Shown one piece after another: positions 25,501 through 36,450 of a stretch of DNA of 64,000 bases. Position 1 is the stretch's first letter, and every line of letters starts with the position of its first letter. Below the pieces are notes generated by a model that saw only the letters and a program-made list of their open reading frames with translations, did no database searches and had not been told where the DNA came from. The stretch lies in the NCBI GenBank assembly GCA_963576475.1, contig OY754970.1:30478280-30542279 (forward strand). The letters run 5' to 3'. Made by a program: the position numbers and the translations under genes. This DNA comes from Molanna angustata. Lineage: Eukaryota; Arthropoda; Insecta; Trichoptera; Molannidae.

Positions 25501-25576
25501 TTCTGTAACTTATTATTATTTGTAAATATTTTTTTTAGTTAAAATAATTATATATTAATATTTTTCTTTTACATAA

Positions 25577-25754
25577 CTTCTCGGGATTATATCAAATATT
25601 AATTTAACACGCACCCAATAACAAGTTGCCAGCTTCCGGAGATTTACGATATTAATTAAAAACATAATTAAAAACAGTGTCTCCACCGGGAATCGAACCC
25701 GGGACCTTTGGATCAGCAGTCAGATACCTAACGAACTGATCGGCGAAGGCCGAC
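25577..25754 (-). mobile_element. tRNA-derived SINE (family B)
   Basis: Read on the - strand it starts GTCGGCCTTCGCCGATCAG, passes a B box GGGTTCGATTCCCGG, and continues with a body containing GCAACTTGTTATTGGGTGCG. It matches the copies at 49300 and 59810. The 3' part is degenerate and AT-rich. A tRNA gene is ruled out because the D-arm is mutated and the body is shared with the other copies. Confidence 0.85.
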
Positions 25755-26187
25755 TGTAATAAATAAATACAAGTATTTCACGTTGATTGTTGGCTAAATA
25801 TAATAACTAAATACAAGTATTACACGTTGATTTTTTGTATTGTAATTTGATATGTCTAGTTGAAAACAAAGTTGTCAATTTTTAGATAAAGCTGTATATA
25901 AACTTAATTTATTCGTATTATTTAGATACCCGATATTGTTGTTACTTACCTATGTGAAAAACGAGACATTTGAAGTTTAAGGTTATATTTTTTCAATATA
26001 ACCACTTCACATCCTTTCTGCGCCATTAATTAATATGACTCATTCATTTCCGGTCAAGTCGTGAAGAAACAAACTCGAACAAATAAACTGTTAAAATAAT
26101 AATATGTAAACATAAAGTGATAATCAAAACACACTGTTTTGATGATGATTTGTGCTTTACACATTTTCATTATAATATGACTTATTA

Positions 26188-26600
26188 AATATTAGCAAAA
26201 ATATTTTTTTTTTGTGTTACACACTTAACTCCGTCGATAACTCTAGTTTTCTAACTTAGAGATAAGGAAAGCAATAAACCAAAAAGGTAATCTGATCAAC
26301 AATAACACAAATATCGCAGGTAGCCCAATTTTAAATATATTTCCGCTATTAGTTGACCATAATAATATACCGCCACCCCCTCTAGTTACCCCCTTCATCT
26401 CTCCAGTCACTTCCTCCCCCCCTTCAGTTATCCACCCCCACCCTATCCACAATGTACAGCCTACCTATCCTACATAACTTTAATTTTAACACAGTTAGTT
26501 TGTAAGTGAACTCCAGACGAAGGAGAGGTACTCTCCGAAACCGGTCGAGTTATCGACGGAGTTAAGTGTGTAACACAAAAAAAATATTTTTGCTAATATT
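26188..26600. mobile_element. Element with ~55-bp terminal inverted repeats
   Basis: AATATTAGCAAAAATATTTT through TTAACTCCGTCGATAACTC (26188-26243) recurs inverted at 26547-26600, differing only in the length of the T tract. The 300-base interior has a C-rich stretch (26360-26450) and GAAGGAGAGGTACTCTCCG before the right repeat. Its flanks both read ATGACTTATTAAA (26177 and 26645), perhaps a target-site trace. No transposase is encoded. Confidence 0.75.
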
Positions 26601-27079
26601 TTGAATATGGCACACAAATTAGGTTTTCATAATAATTATAAAAGTATGACTTATTAAACTTTATATTAAGTATTTTTATTTGTTTTTTACTCGGTAACTT
26701 CTTACTTGGATAGGTACCTACCACTACCAAAATTCCTGCCTCCTTAAATGAAATTTAAGTTATGTATGTCTTTAAATATGTATATAAGAGTAGCGGAATT
26801 GCTTATAGAAGCCGAAAATCATGGCTTGCATCTGAATATTATGTTAAGAAATTCAAGATCTAATATTTTTTTGTCCGTTTTATTGAAACCATAAAACAAG
26901 ATTAAAAATTGAACCGTTTGTAGATACGATGCTTGACAGGGCCACATATGTAAATATTATTTTGGCATGTGATTTTAAAATATTTCCACGGCCACTCAAA
27001 TGAACAGCGATACCTACTAAAAGAACATTAAATTTTCGACATTTCCCAATTTTCTTACAGAGTTTGCCTAGTCATAAGG

Positions 27080-27760
27080 TTCAAGGCACGCCCATAGTAT
27101 ATAATCCTTCTGTACGTGTGTATGTCACTGAACTCCTAAACGGCTGAACCGATTTTGATGATTATTCACAATATCATTTTCTGGTTTACATTTTTTGCCG
27201 CACTTGCTGATACAATTTACAAAAAAATACACAATAATAAAATAACCTTTGTTCTTTGCGATGCAAGCACTCGTGTGTAAAGGAGACATTTCAAAACAAA
27301 ATATTTTTTTTATAAATGCCTGTATAAATCATAATAATCACTGTATATATTTTTTAAAAATGCCCGTATAATCTTTATTTGAATTAACTAGTTTTTTTTG
27401 TAAAATATACTTTTCATATTATTTTTAGTGTCACTATTCAGTGTAATATGGGTATCGTCAACAATAAAATAAGTTGAATAAAATTTGAAATGTATTGCCG
27501 CCCCAAAGATTCCGCGCCACTGCGCATTATTGTACGAGTGAGCAAATCCGATTAAGCATTTGTTGTTTTTTTTTTTTTGCTATTATGTTTCATTTCTGAA
27601 TTGTTTTGCTATGTTGATATTGCTCCGGTGTCAACGAACTTATCAAAGTCGACCATGATGTCTGCTGTACATAATTTTATCGAGACGATACATCCCGCTT
27701 TAACAGGGGTTCTTTATATCCTTCAAATTATTATATATAAAGTTTAAATTAGAGATTAAA
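27080..27760 (+). mobile_element. Possible Helitron-like non-autonomous sequence
   Basis: TGTACGTGTGTATGTCACTG followed by AACTCCTAAACGGCTGAACC and GATTTTGATGA is wording that recurs in Helitron-like and related insect repeats, as far as I remember. An ATCCCGCTTTAACAGGGGTT segment lies at 27687. The ends cannot be fixed and no Rep/helicase is present. Confidence 0.3.
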
Positions 27761-28974
27761 AGTGAAAATATTTAAATGAATTATAAAAGCATAGTTGGTG
27801 TACGTTGCACAAGCGTTTAAAGCGATCACGCAAATCAGCCAATGACGCAACATCATCATCAATAAAAAATTCGATGAGCTTATTGATGGGAAATAAGAGG
27901 TATAATGTAAGATATTATGAAGAAAAGATTGACATTATTATACTAATTTATTTTATTTATTTATTTAAACAGTAAAAAATGCAAGTACAAAAAAGAAAGA
28001 AAAGAAAGTAAAAAGTCAACAAAACATAATACATAATAACTTCCTCCTCTCTCTTTTTATTCATCATAACCTCACCTAAACGGCTACGCCATACTAAGAT
28101 ACGACGGCTACGCCATACTACGATATACTAAGTGTATATCCATGGAACAAGAATAATTATAAAAAATGTGCTATTTCAAATACATAGGAAAGTCACAGCA
28201 TGCCTTTCTACGGGTAGAGAGAGTAATAGACAAAATATAATGGATCAATTGTGTACCCCACATATATGTACACATGCAAATTTTGCACTATATTGCTAAA
28301 CTTACAATGGGGTGGTGTGGTTCAACCAACTCGAAACAGATTTAAGACTAGCAACTGAATTTAACTATATCAAAATAAGAAATAAAATAGACCGATATGT
28401 AAAGTGTATTCACTTCATTTTGTATAGTTAATATTTCTGTTGATATAATTTTTCGTTTTTAAATGCCTCCTTTACAAACGAGTGCTTGTACTCTAGATAA
28501 TGGCAATATTTTTTACTGTATCTTATTATTGTATTTTTACATGTGTTGTATTATTTAAATAAAAAAACAAATAAAGCGTACATGAATGGATGTGGAGCAG
28601 CGAATCGGTGCTATGAATGACTACCATATTTCTTAGTTCTTTTACCATTCCTATTTATTGTTGGTTTTCATAAATATATTTTTATATTTCAGTTGCATTG
28701 TGATTGATATTATGTTTATGTGTATTGTGTAATAACCGTGTACGAAATCTTAAAAAAAACAAAATAAAAAGGTTTTTTTTTCTTGTTCCCATGACGAAGT
28801 CTGTTCAATCAAAACTTTAAAATTGAAAGTGTTTAAAATTTGACATTGAAGCTTGAAACGTTTCGGTACGTAGAGTTTTTGAACGTCTCAAAATGTTTTC
28901 AAAATAACGTCCGATACATTCGAGACTGTCCCGCATTCAATGCACCTGACTCGTGTATGATACTTAATTATAAT
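27761..28974. other. AT-rich non-coding DNA
   Basis: TTTATTTATTTAAACAG at 27955 is a likely retroelement tail (inverse orientation). A CGGCTACGCCATACTA word is duplicated at 28082/28107. Otherwise nothing is recognised. Confidence 0.4.
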
Positions 28975-29075
28975 ATGCAGGTAGGTACACACGAGTTTTA
29001 TTTTATGTCATGTGAGGCAGGCCGGCCAATGTAGTTTTTTTTATGAAATGTGAGGCAGGCCGGTCAACCAACAGG
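28975..29075. repeat. Short direct duplication
   Basis: ATGTGAGGCAGGCCGGCCAA at about 29009 is repeated as ATGTGAGGCAGGCCGGTCAA about 40 bases later, after a T-rich spacer. The block is GC-richer than its surroundings. No coding role is visible. Confidence 0.55.
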
Positions 29076-29324
29076 TTGGTTGCCAGTTTGTATGGGTGAC
29101 TTTCGATTTTTGTCTTTTTTGTGTTATTTTTTTTGTCGTTTTTGTTGCGGTCAATGCGTAAATAATATTATTTATGGCCGACATTGATTTGTTAGCAGTC
29201 GTAACCATCACGCCATGCCACCCTGGATGGAAGGTTTAGGAAAAGAGAAAAAGTGCAATTTATTTTTATTTTATTGACATATAGAACCAACACTTTTTAA
29301 TAGTATCAACAAAAGTGTATTATT

Positions 29325-29516
29325 TGTTATATCTATAATAAAAAGTAAAGACTTTTTGATTCTACATTAATTTAATTGAGCGCGATAGGCCTATTTCGCC
29401 TTGTTAGGGCATTAACTAGCTTATCATAATGCCCTAACAAGGCGAAATAGGCCTATCGCGCTCAATTAAATTAATGTAGAATCAAAAAGTCTTTACTTTT
29501 TATTATAGATATAACA
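29325..29516. repeat. Perfect 90-bp inverted repeat with 12-bp spacer
   Basis: The arms 29325-29414 and 29427-29516 are exact reverse complements over all 90 bases, around the spacer ACTAGCTTATCA. The inner half carries GAGCGCGATAGGCC and CCTTGTTAGGGC, and the outer half is AT-rich. A 12-base direct repeat AAAAGTGTATTA flanks it at 29311 and 29557, perhaps by chance. It codes for nothing. The identity of the arms implies recent formation or gene conversion. A transcript would fold into a long perfect hairpin. Confidence 0.97.
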
Positions 29517-29989
29517 TATAATGGAATTCTACCAAATAAAAACTTCATCGATAATTAAAAGTGTATTAAATTACAAATTATGTTATACGGCTCTTATTAG
29601 TAGGTAAGATTAATTAGGTAAATTTTTAAGCAATTGCTGGAGGGAGAAAAAAATGTTGCAAAGAAAGAGAAACAAAAAATATCAAATTCATTATTAAGCC
29701 ATATCTATCCGCTCGACAATATTACAATAATTCCAAAAATTACCTATAATAGGTACCAGTCTCAATTACATTAAATTCATAAAAACAGTTTCAGCCATTT
29801 TTAAACGGTAAATCAAATATTGTTAAATTTCATGGCTTAGTTAAATTGTTAAATATTTTACTCATGAGCAGTAGATTCTGATTCCAATTCCCAGTGGTGT
29901 CACAGTTTTTTATCGTGATTTCAACATACAGCTTTCAAACAATTACGTCATAAATGTTGTGCATTTTGATCAGAAATCTCGGAAAAATC

Positions 29990-31390
29990 TCATTGATTTC
30001 CATTGACTTTGGTCACTCACTTGTCTACTACACCATTTTGATAATGAGCCGATAGCAATATTGGCAACACTCGTATATAGTTCTCTTGATTTCCACTGAC
30101 TTTAGTCACTAACTTGTCTAATACACCATTATAATAATGAGCCGATAGCAATATTGGCAACACTCGTATGTAGTTCTCTTGATTTCCACTGACTTTGGTC
30201 ACTAACTTGTCTGATACACCATTATAATAATGAACCAATAGCAACAATGACAACAATCGTATGTAGTTCTGTTGATTTCCACTGACTTTGGTCCACTAAC
30301 TTGTCTAATACACCATTATGATAATGAACCGATAGCAACAATGGCAACACTCGTATGTAGTTCTCATGATTTCCATTGACTTTGGTCACTAACTTGTCTA
30401 CTTCACCATTTTGATAATGAACCGATAGCAATATTGGCAACACTCTTATGTAGTTCTCTTGATTTCCACTGACTTTGGTCACTAACTTGTCTGATACACC
30501 ATTATAATAATGATCTTTGGTCCACTAACTTGTCTAATACACCATTAGGATAATGAACCGATAGCAATAATGGCAACACTCGTATGTAGTTATATTGATT
30601 TCCACTGACTTTGGTCACTAACTTGTCTGATACACCATTATGATAATGAACCGATAGCAATATTGGCAACACTCGTATGTATTTCTCTTGATTTCCACTG
30701 ACTTTGGTCACTAACTTGTCTGATACACCATTATAATAATGAACCAATAGCAACAATGACAACAATCGTATGTAGTTCTGTTGATTTCCACTGACTTTGG
30801 TCCACTAACTTGTCTAATACACCATTATGATAATAAACCGATAGCAACAATGGCAACACTCGTATGTAGTTCTCATGATTTCCATTGACTTTGGTCACTA
30901 ACTTGTCTACTTCACCATTTTGATAATGAACCGATAGCAATATTGGCAACACTCTTATGTAGTTCTCTTGATTTCCACTGACTTTGGTCACTAACTTGTC
31001 TGATACACCATTATAATAATGAACTTTGGTCCACTAACTTGTCTAATACACCATTAGGATAATGAACCGATAGCAACAATGGCAACACTCGTATGTAGTT
31101 ATCTTGATTTCCACTGACTTTGGTCACTAACTTGTCTGATACACCATTATAATAATGAACCGATAGCAATATTGGCAACACTCGTATGTAGTTCTCTTGA
31201 TTTCCATTGACTTTGGTCACTAACTTGTCTGATACACCATTATAATAATGAACCGATAGCAACAATGACAACAATCGTATGTAGTTCTCTTGATTTCCAC
31301 TGACTTTGGTCACTAACTTGCCTACTTCACCCTTTTGATAATGAACCGATAGCAATATTGGCAACACTCGTATGTAGTTCTCTTGATTTC
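29990..31390. repeat. 93-bp minisatellite with a 509-bp higher-order repeat
   Basis: The GACTTTGGTC word starts at 30005, 30098, 30191, 30284, 30378, 30471, 30607, 30700, 30793, 30887, 30980, 31116, 31209 and 31302. The 93-bp steps are broken by two shortened ~43-bp units at about 30513 and 31022. Everything recurs with a 509-bp period (five units plus one short unit). Because 93 is 31 codons, the - strand is open for long stretches, giving frames of 79-118 codons with a 31-residue repeat (…LVTKVSGNQENYIRVLP…). The 1-base insertions at the shortened and GGTCC units shift the frame, there is no leader or promoter, and no known protein repeat matches, so I treat it as non-coding. Confidence 0.93.
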
Positions 31391-31807
31391 ACACAGCAAT
31401 TTGTTCTATGGTACGGAGATTACAAATCTAGAGAGCTCTTTTACGTGACATGTGTCTATATACGCTCTGGGAAAGGGTCGATCGCAGGCCTGCATGGCCA
31501 CTCATGAAGTTGATTAAGATTTAGATGCAGAGTTCTTTTAGGTTTTAAATAACTAATTAATTTATACAATTAATTTTTATATAAATTAATAAACTTTCAC
31601 CTTACATAACGAATATTTATTATCGAATGTATCTGATGCTGATATTTTATCATTGACTTGACTGATACTGATTTGAATTATTTTCTTAAAAAATGTGACA
31701 AAAGTGAATTTGTTTCCAAATTTTTTAATCAATTTGTGGCTTAATAAAAAATCTCGCAAGCGCAAAAACACGTGCTATAAGCCCCACCTCTCTGTGGTCG
31801 TATCACT

Positions 31808-31839
31808 CGAACATCAGCATCGATCAATGCTGATGTTCG
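31808..31839. repeat. Perfect 13-bp hairpin
   Basis: CGAACATCAGCAT and its reverse complement flank the 6-base loop CGATCA. It stands out because the stem has mixed composition in AT-rich DNA. Nothing downstream suggests a terminator or a gene. Confidence 0.7.
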
Positions 31840-32079
31840 CAACAACAATATGCGGACAAGGAGCCCGATGTTTTTTGCTTTTCTCGTGCCTCTTTTATTC
31901 ATTTAATTTGCTTCATAAGGAACTTTTTCTAAAAAATAATTTCGTTTTCGCATCTCTTGACAAACTCCTAACACGTAGTAGTGTTTGTTTCTTCAATATG
32001 CTTCTTCTATATTCTTATTCCCTGAACTGTTGGATGTAAATCTGCCATCTGCTTCTTAAATGTAGGCACATTGTTTTGT

Positions 32080-32235
32080 ATTTGATATTATTCCGGCGAT
32101 TATAATTATTTTGTATATTGTATACACAGATGAATAAGCAAATATTGTTTTGGTGTTGTTTTCTCCCATCGAAGCCTCCCGGGATCGAGCCGGTCTTCTT
32201 CCGACCGTAGCCAACAAACCGAGCCGTGCAATGGC
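32080..32235 (-). mobile_element. tRNA-like SINE fragment
   Basis: On the - strand, ACAGCCATTGCACGGCTCGG is followed by ACCGGCTCGATCCCGGGAGG, which has a box-B-like GGCTCGATCCC, and then by an AT-rich body. This order is typical of a tRNA-derived SINE. It differs from families A-C in this window. Confidence 0.4.
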
Positions 32236-33879
32236 TGTGAGATTTTATTTTAATTTATTCATGTCATTAATACACAACAACTTCATTAGAATGACTTTGC
32301 CACTTGGTTAATTCGAATGCGTCTTATCTCACGCTGTGTGATATTTTTGGGGATGACGGATCGAAATTTGTACGACGAACAAGGTCGCTGAACTTTGTTT
32401 TTTTTTTAAATGAACTAAAAGTAATAATTACGGATACGGTACTCCGATAATGCGAAGGTAATATTATAATTTTAACTCGTTAATAGTTTTCAGAGATCTT
32501 GGTCATACCCCTGATGTTTTTATTTAGAAAAAGTCCACGAGTGTGAATCTTCCATTCACATTCGTCGATTGTTCGTTTTGGACTATGGTGTCGAGATTAC
32601 TATTCTAGAGGGCTCAATGAGCTACTTTTCGTGCTATGCATTTCTTTGTCTCTCATTTGGTGTCCTATGAAGGGGCCGTTGAAAGTCCCCATATGCAGAG
32701 CGGGTGGTGGTGGAAGTAGCGAAAAACAATTGCTACTAGGATTTATATTTTGAATAAATAATTTGTTAACATTGGTAAATTTTATACGCAATATATCTGA
32801 ACCACTCAATAATATATTATGATTTCCGCAAATTCTTCGGATAATATACGTACATAGATATTTTACACACGTTTAAAGCATTGTCTACATATTTCCAGTC
32901 AATTAATTATGTATGAGGTAGTCTTTTGAACAATTTTAATTGATGTTAAAAATGACGTGTCAACCTTTGGGGTCTGATGCTAAAACAGCGGGAGACGTCA
33001 ATGAACTTTTGACATTTCCTCATACTTATGTATAATGTTGATCTATTGACTACATAAACAAATTATAATAATATACTGCAAAGTGCGTTCTAGGCGAATC
33101 GTATGAACACCTAATTATTATACAATTATGCAGTATATAAAATAATTAGATAGGTACGACTTCTGCATGAACATTACACTATTTTACTTGTGATTGTCAA
33201 TTTAAAAAAATACAACTAAAGATTAATATACTTCATATATTTAGAATATTTTCTTTTATAATCAAACATCATAATATAATATATTATAGTTTTAAGGGAT
33301 TTGTTTAAAAACGAAGCCGTGAATATATGAAGAAATCTTGAACTTTTGAATGAAAATTAAACTTGATGTAGGTAGGTTATGAGGTTATTGCATTACATTT
33401 ACTATTTTTAATTTGCATGTTGATATTTTAAAATTAGCCGGAAATTTACCAATTTTTCAACAGGGCAATTTGCATTTTTCGAAAAGTGTCATTATGAAGA
33501 GTATAATTTGTGATAAGAGTGAAATTATTTATATGAATGGAAGTTATTAGATATTTTTTTGTATAATATGATCCATGAAATTTAGAACAAAATTATTTTT
33601 AAATAATCTATAGTAAACATTTAAATCGTGTTTATTCGTGTCTTAAGCATAATATATTAATTTACATCAATATTGAAGAAATACAGTTTTAGGTGTTATA
33701 ACCTGAATAACTCACCGTTTATTAAAAAAAGTAGTGAATTTATTCCACACATTTGGGGAGAATGGATATAACTAGAAGAAAACATGCTGCGGTGTCTAAT
33801 GAAGAATGTTTTTAAACAACTGTCATCACATGCTGTGAAATGTGGACAATGAATGTATAAATATTGGTGGACACAATGT

Positions 33880-34372
33880 ACAGGAGTATGGAAACAAAAT
33901 TTGGATTATTGCAATACTGGTCTGCCTAAATGTCAACTAAATAGCTTCGTAAAACTGGTGCTTTACGCAGCTACGAGGCTTGACGCCTCTCCTAAACGAG
34001 CTAAACTGGTTGAGTTGTCCAGAGCGAATAGATTACAAAGTGTGCTTGATGGTTTTCAAGGGTCTGCATGACTTGGCTCCGCACTATCTTTGAGAACTGT
34101 GTCAGAGGAATGTACCACCAGAGAGACACTAAGCATTGAGATTGACAGTATCACAGAATACCAATTCTTTAAAGGAATTGGACAGAGAATCGGCTTACTT
34201 GTATCGTGGTTTCAGTATTAACCGACCTATCAAATGGAATGAATTACCGTGTGAAGTGCGTGGAGAGCAGAGTTTAGAGCCTTCAGTAAATTACTTAATA
34301 CTTGTTTTGCAGAACCAACAATTCAGCAAAAAGGAATTAAGGAATTTTAATAGTGTTTTACCATGAAATGGC
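33880..34372 (+). pseudogene. L2/CR1-like LINE remnant with frameshifts
   Basis: Frame 1 has NLDYCNTGLPKCQLN and LVLYAATRL. Another frame continues with RIDYKVCLMVFKGLHDLAPH followed by YL and a stop, and a third gives PIKWNELPCEVR. Together these are the LDYCN…AAARL…K.L.GLAP.YL…WN.LP pattern of the ORF2 C-terminus in L2/CR1 retrotransposons. At least two frameshifts and several stops make it a dead copy. Neither catalytic RT motifs nor endonuclease remain. Confidence 0.75.
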
Positions 34373-35583
34373 GCTATAAAAATTCGATTGTTATTATATA
34401 GCTTGTGAAATTTTTGTTGTCCAGTACCTATGTACGTTTGTTTTAAAATAAATTCGCAATCTGGTTTTTTTCATACATTATATTTGTTGCTTAAACTTTT
34501 TTCCTGTTTGTTCAAGTTTTCTGGGTGAATTAAAAGCATTATTTATTCAATCTTTCATATTTAACGCCGCGGTTAAATTTTGTATATTTTGGTTTAGACT
34601 TTACTGTGTTTAATACATTTTGCGTTGCTTTACTGCTCAAGTCGGTTAAAATACGTTCATTGTACGAAGTTCTCATTGATTTAAGAGCAAAGTATGTAAA
34701 TATTCTGTTTTAATTAGCTTCGCGGTTGTCTTCATTGTTGTGTTTTTTGTTTGTTCAAAAATACCGCTACATTTTAGAGGATTTGATTTTTTTTTCAACG
34801 TACATATGTTAATGTACTGTCCAGCCGTCCTTGTTCATTGTTTGCTCAATAATGTTAGTCGTTCGTTATAGTATGTGCGTCAGAACTTTTTTACCTATCA
34901 TCCGTCTGTGTGTTTTGAAGACTCTCTGCATCAGACATTAGCTATTGTGACGAGCAAAAGGGGTCAATAATAGATTTGCAGAAACGTTCTTTAAATACAA
35001 AATCGATTATACACATTTTGCACGCCTGTCATTATCAACTTTGGCCGTATTAGACATTTCTGAAGCTTTCGTTTTTGATGATTAAATTTGTGGCTGAAGA
35101 ATGTAATTTAATGTAATGTTATGGCCAGTACTTTAATTTAAAATTTTCGTTAGACTTTGTTCTGAGAAATACACGTAGTACGTAACTAAGTTATTAATAT
35201 TTTTTATCCCCATTATCTCGTTTGATTTAGTAACATTTTGTTGTAGTCAGAAGGAAATGGAGCAATCGATGGAAATGAATACTAATCTGTATCATCAGTT
35301 CACAGAAAGTATATTTTTATTAAATTAGATGTTATTACACTTGTAATGTATCATATTACAACGTGATTTTTATTTCATAATTTTTGATATACAACACAGT
35401 CTTATAAAATATTTTATAATCTACGTCGTCAAAGAGTTATCGGTAATTTTAATTTTACACGATAGAGGATGTACTGTATGTTGTACATGGCCTGGAGTAA
35501 GAGATGGTATATAATTAACTTTCTATCTTACACGTAATGACGATGCATTGGTCAATTATTTTTTCTTGTGTTCAAATGGGATG
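34373..35583. other. AT-rich non-coding DNA
   Basis: Nothing recognisable was found between the L2-like remnant and the SINE. Confidence 0.5.
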
Positions 35584-35836
<253 letters not shown>

Positions 35837-36276
35837 CGTATATTATATTCATAGGGATATCTGTGATGACAGCTGAGAACATTTTACCTAAACTCGTACG
35901 CAGGATTACCTCGTATACACGTAGCTCAGATAAAAATATTGCCGTGATTTCTGTATGTAGAGAAATATTATTATCTACATACCTGACTATTGCAGCTAAC
36001 CAATAATGTTTTGTATTAAGAATTTTAATATGAACGTGTTTTCTAAACCTTAATCGCTTTTTTGGTAGTTAGGTACATGTCCCGATGGGAATAAACTTTT
36101 GTATTATAGATAGCATTATTTGTGAATTTGATTTTATGGATCCCTTAGATAGAGTTTTACAATTTCAGTGCTTATTCCAATACATTCTACATATTTCAAA
36201 TCCTATTTTTATTTTCCTTTATTTGTACCTTACTAATGTTTATTCTCTGAGCACAATATTGTATTCATATTTTTTT

Positions 36277-36450
36277 TACATGTCCACGTAGGGGACGCCA
36301 GCTATTAGGATTTGGGTCCATTTTACTCTTCCGAAGAAGCGCACTACGTAGCGTTGGGAGGGGTTTGCAATCTAGAAAAGAGTTTATTAATTCGGATTTT
36401 AAAAAGACCCGGGTTGTACGAAGGTGGAAACACAAAATTCGTAATAATGA
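36277..36450 (-). pseudogene. CR1/L2-like LINE C-terminal fragment, copy 2
   Basis: This is the inverse of the 19036 fragment: CACGTAGGGGACGCCAGC, GAAGCGCACTACGTAGCG and ACCCGGGTTGTACGAAGG all occur in the expected order. The RLWN part is cut off. Confidence 0.75.

Larger units (their letters stand above)
31391..33879. other. Mostly AT-rich non-coding DNA
   Basis: Besides the hairpin at 31808 and the tRNA-like fragment at 32080 no feature is supported. A C-rich stretch near 32680-32710 gives a 69-codon - strand frame without known motifs. Confidence 0.45.

Noticed and set aside
25930..25960. Second ratchet-like site on the - strand (CATAG|GTAAGT near 25945; another near 46106)
   Set aside because: No - strand gene is known here and the word is expected a few times by chance. 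They are recorded because they weaken the case for 57542.
30017..31367. Series of - strand frames (79-118 codons) as a repeat-protein gene
   Set aside because: The frames are produced by a 93-bp minisatellite whose unit is a multiple of three. One-base shifts between units break the reading, and there is no promoter, leader or known fold.
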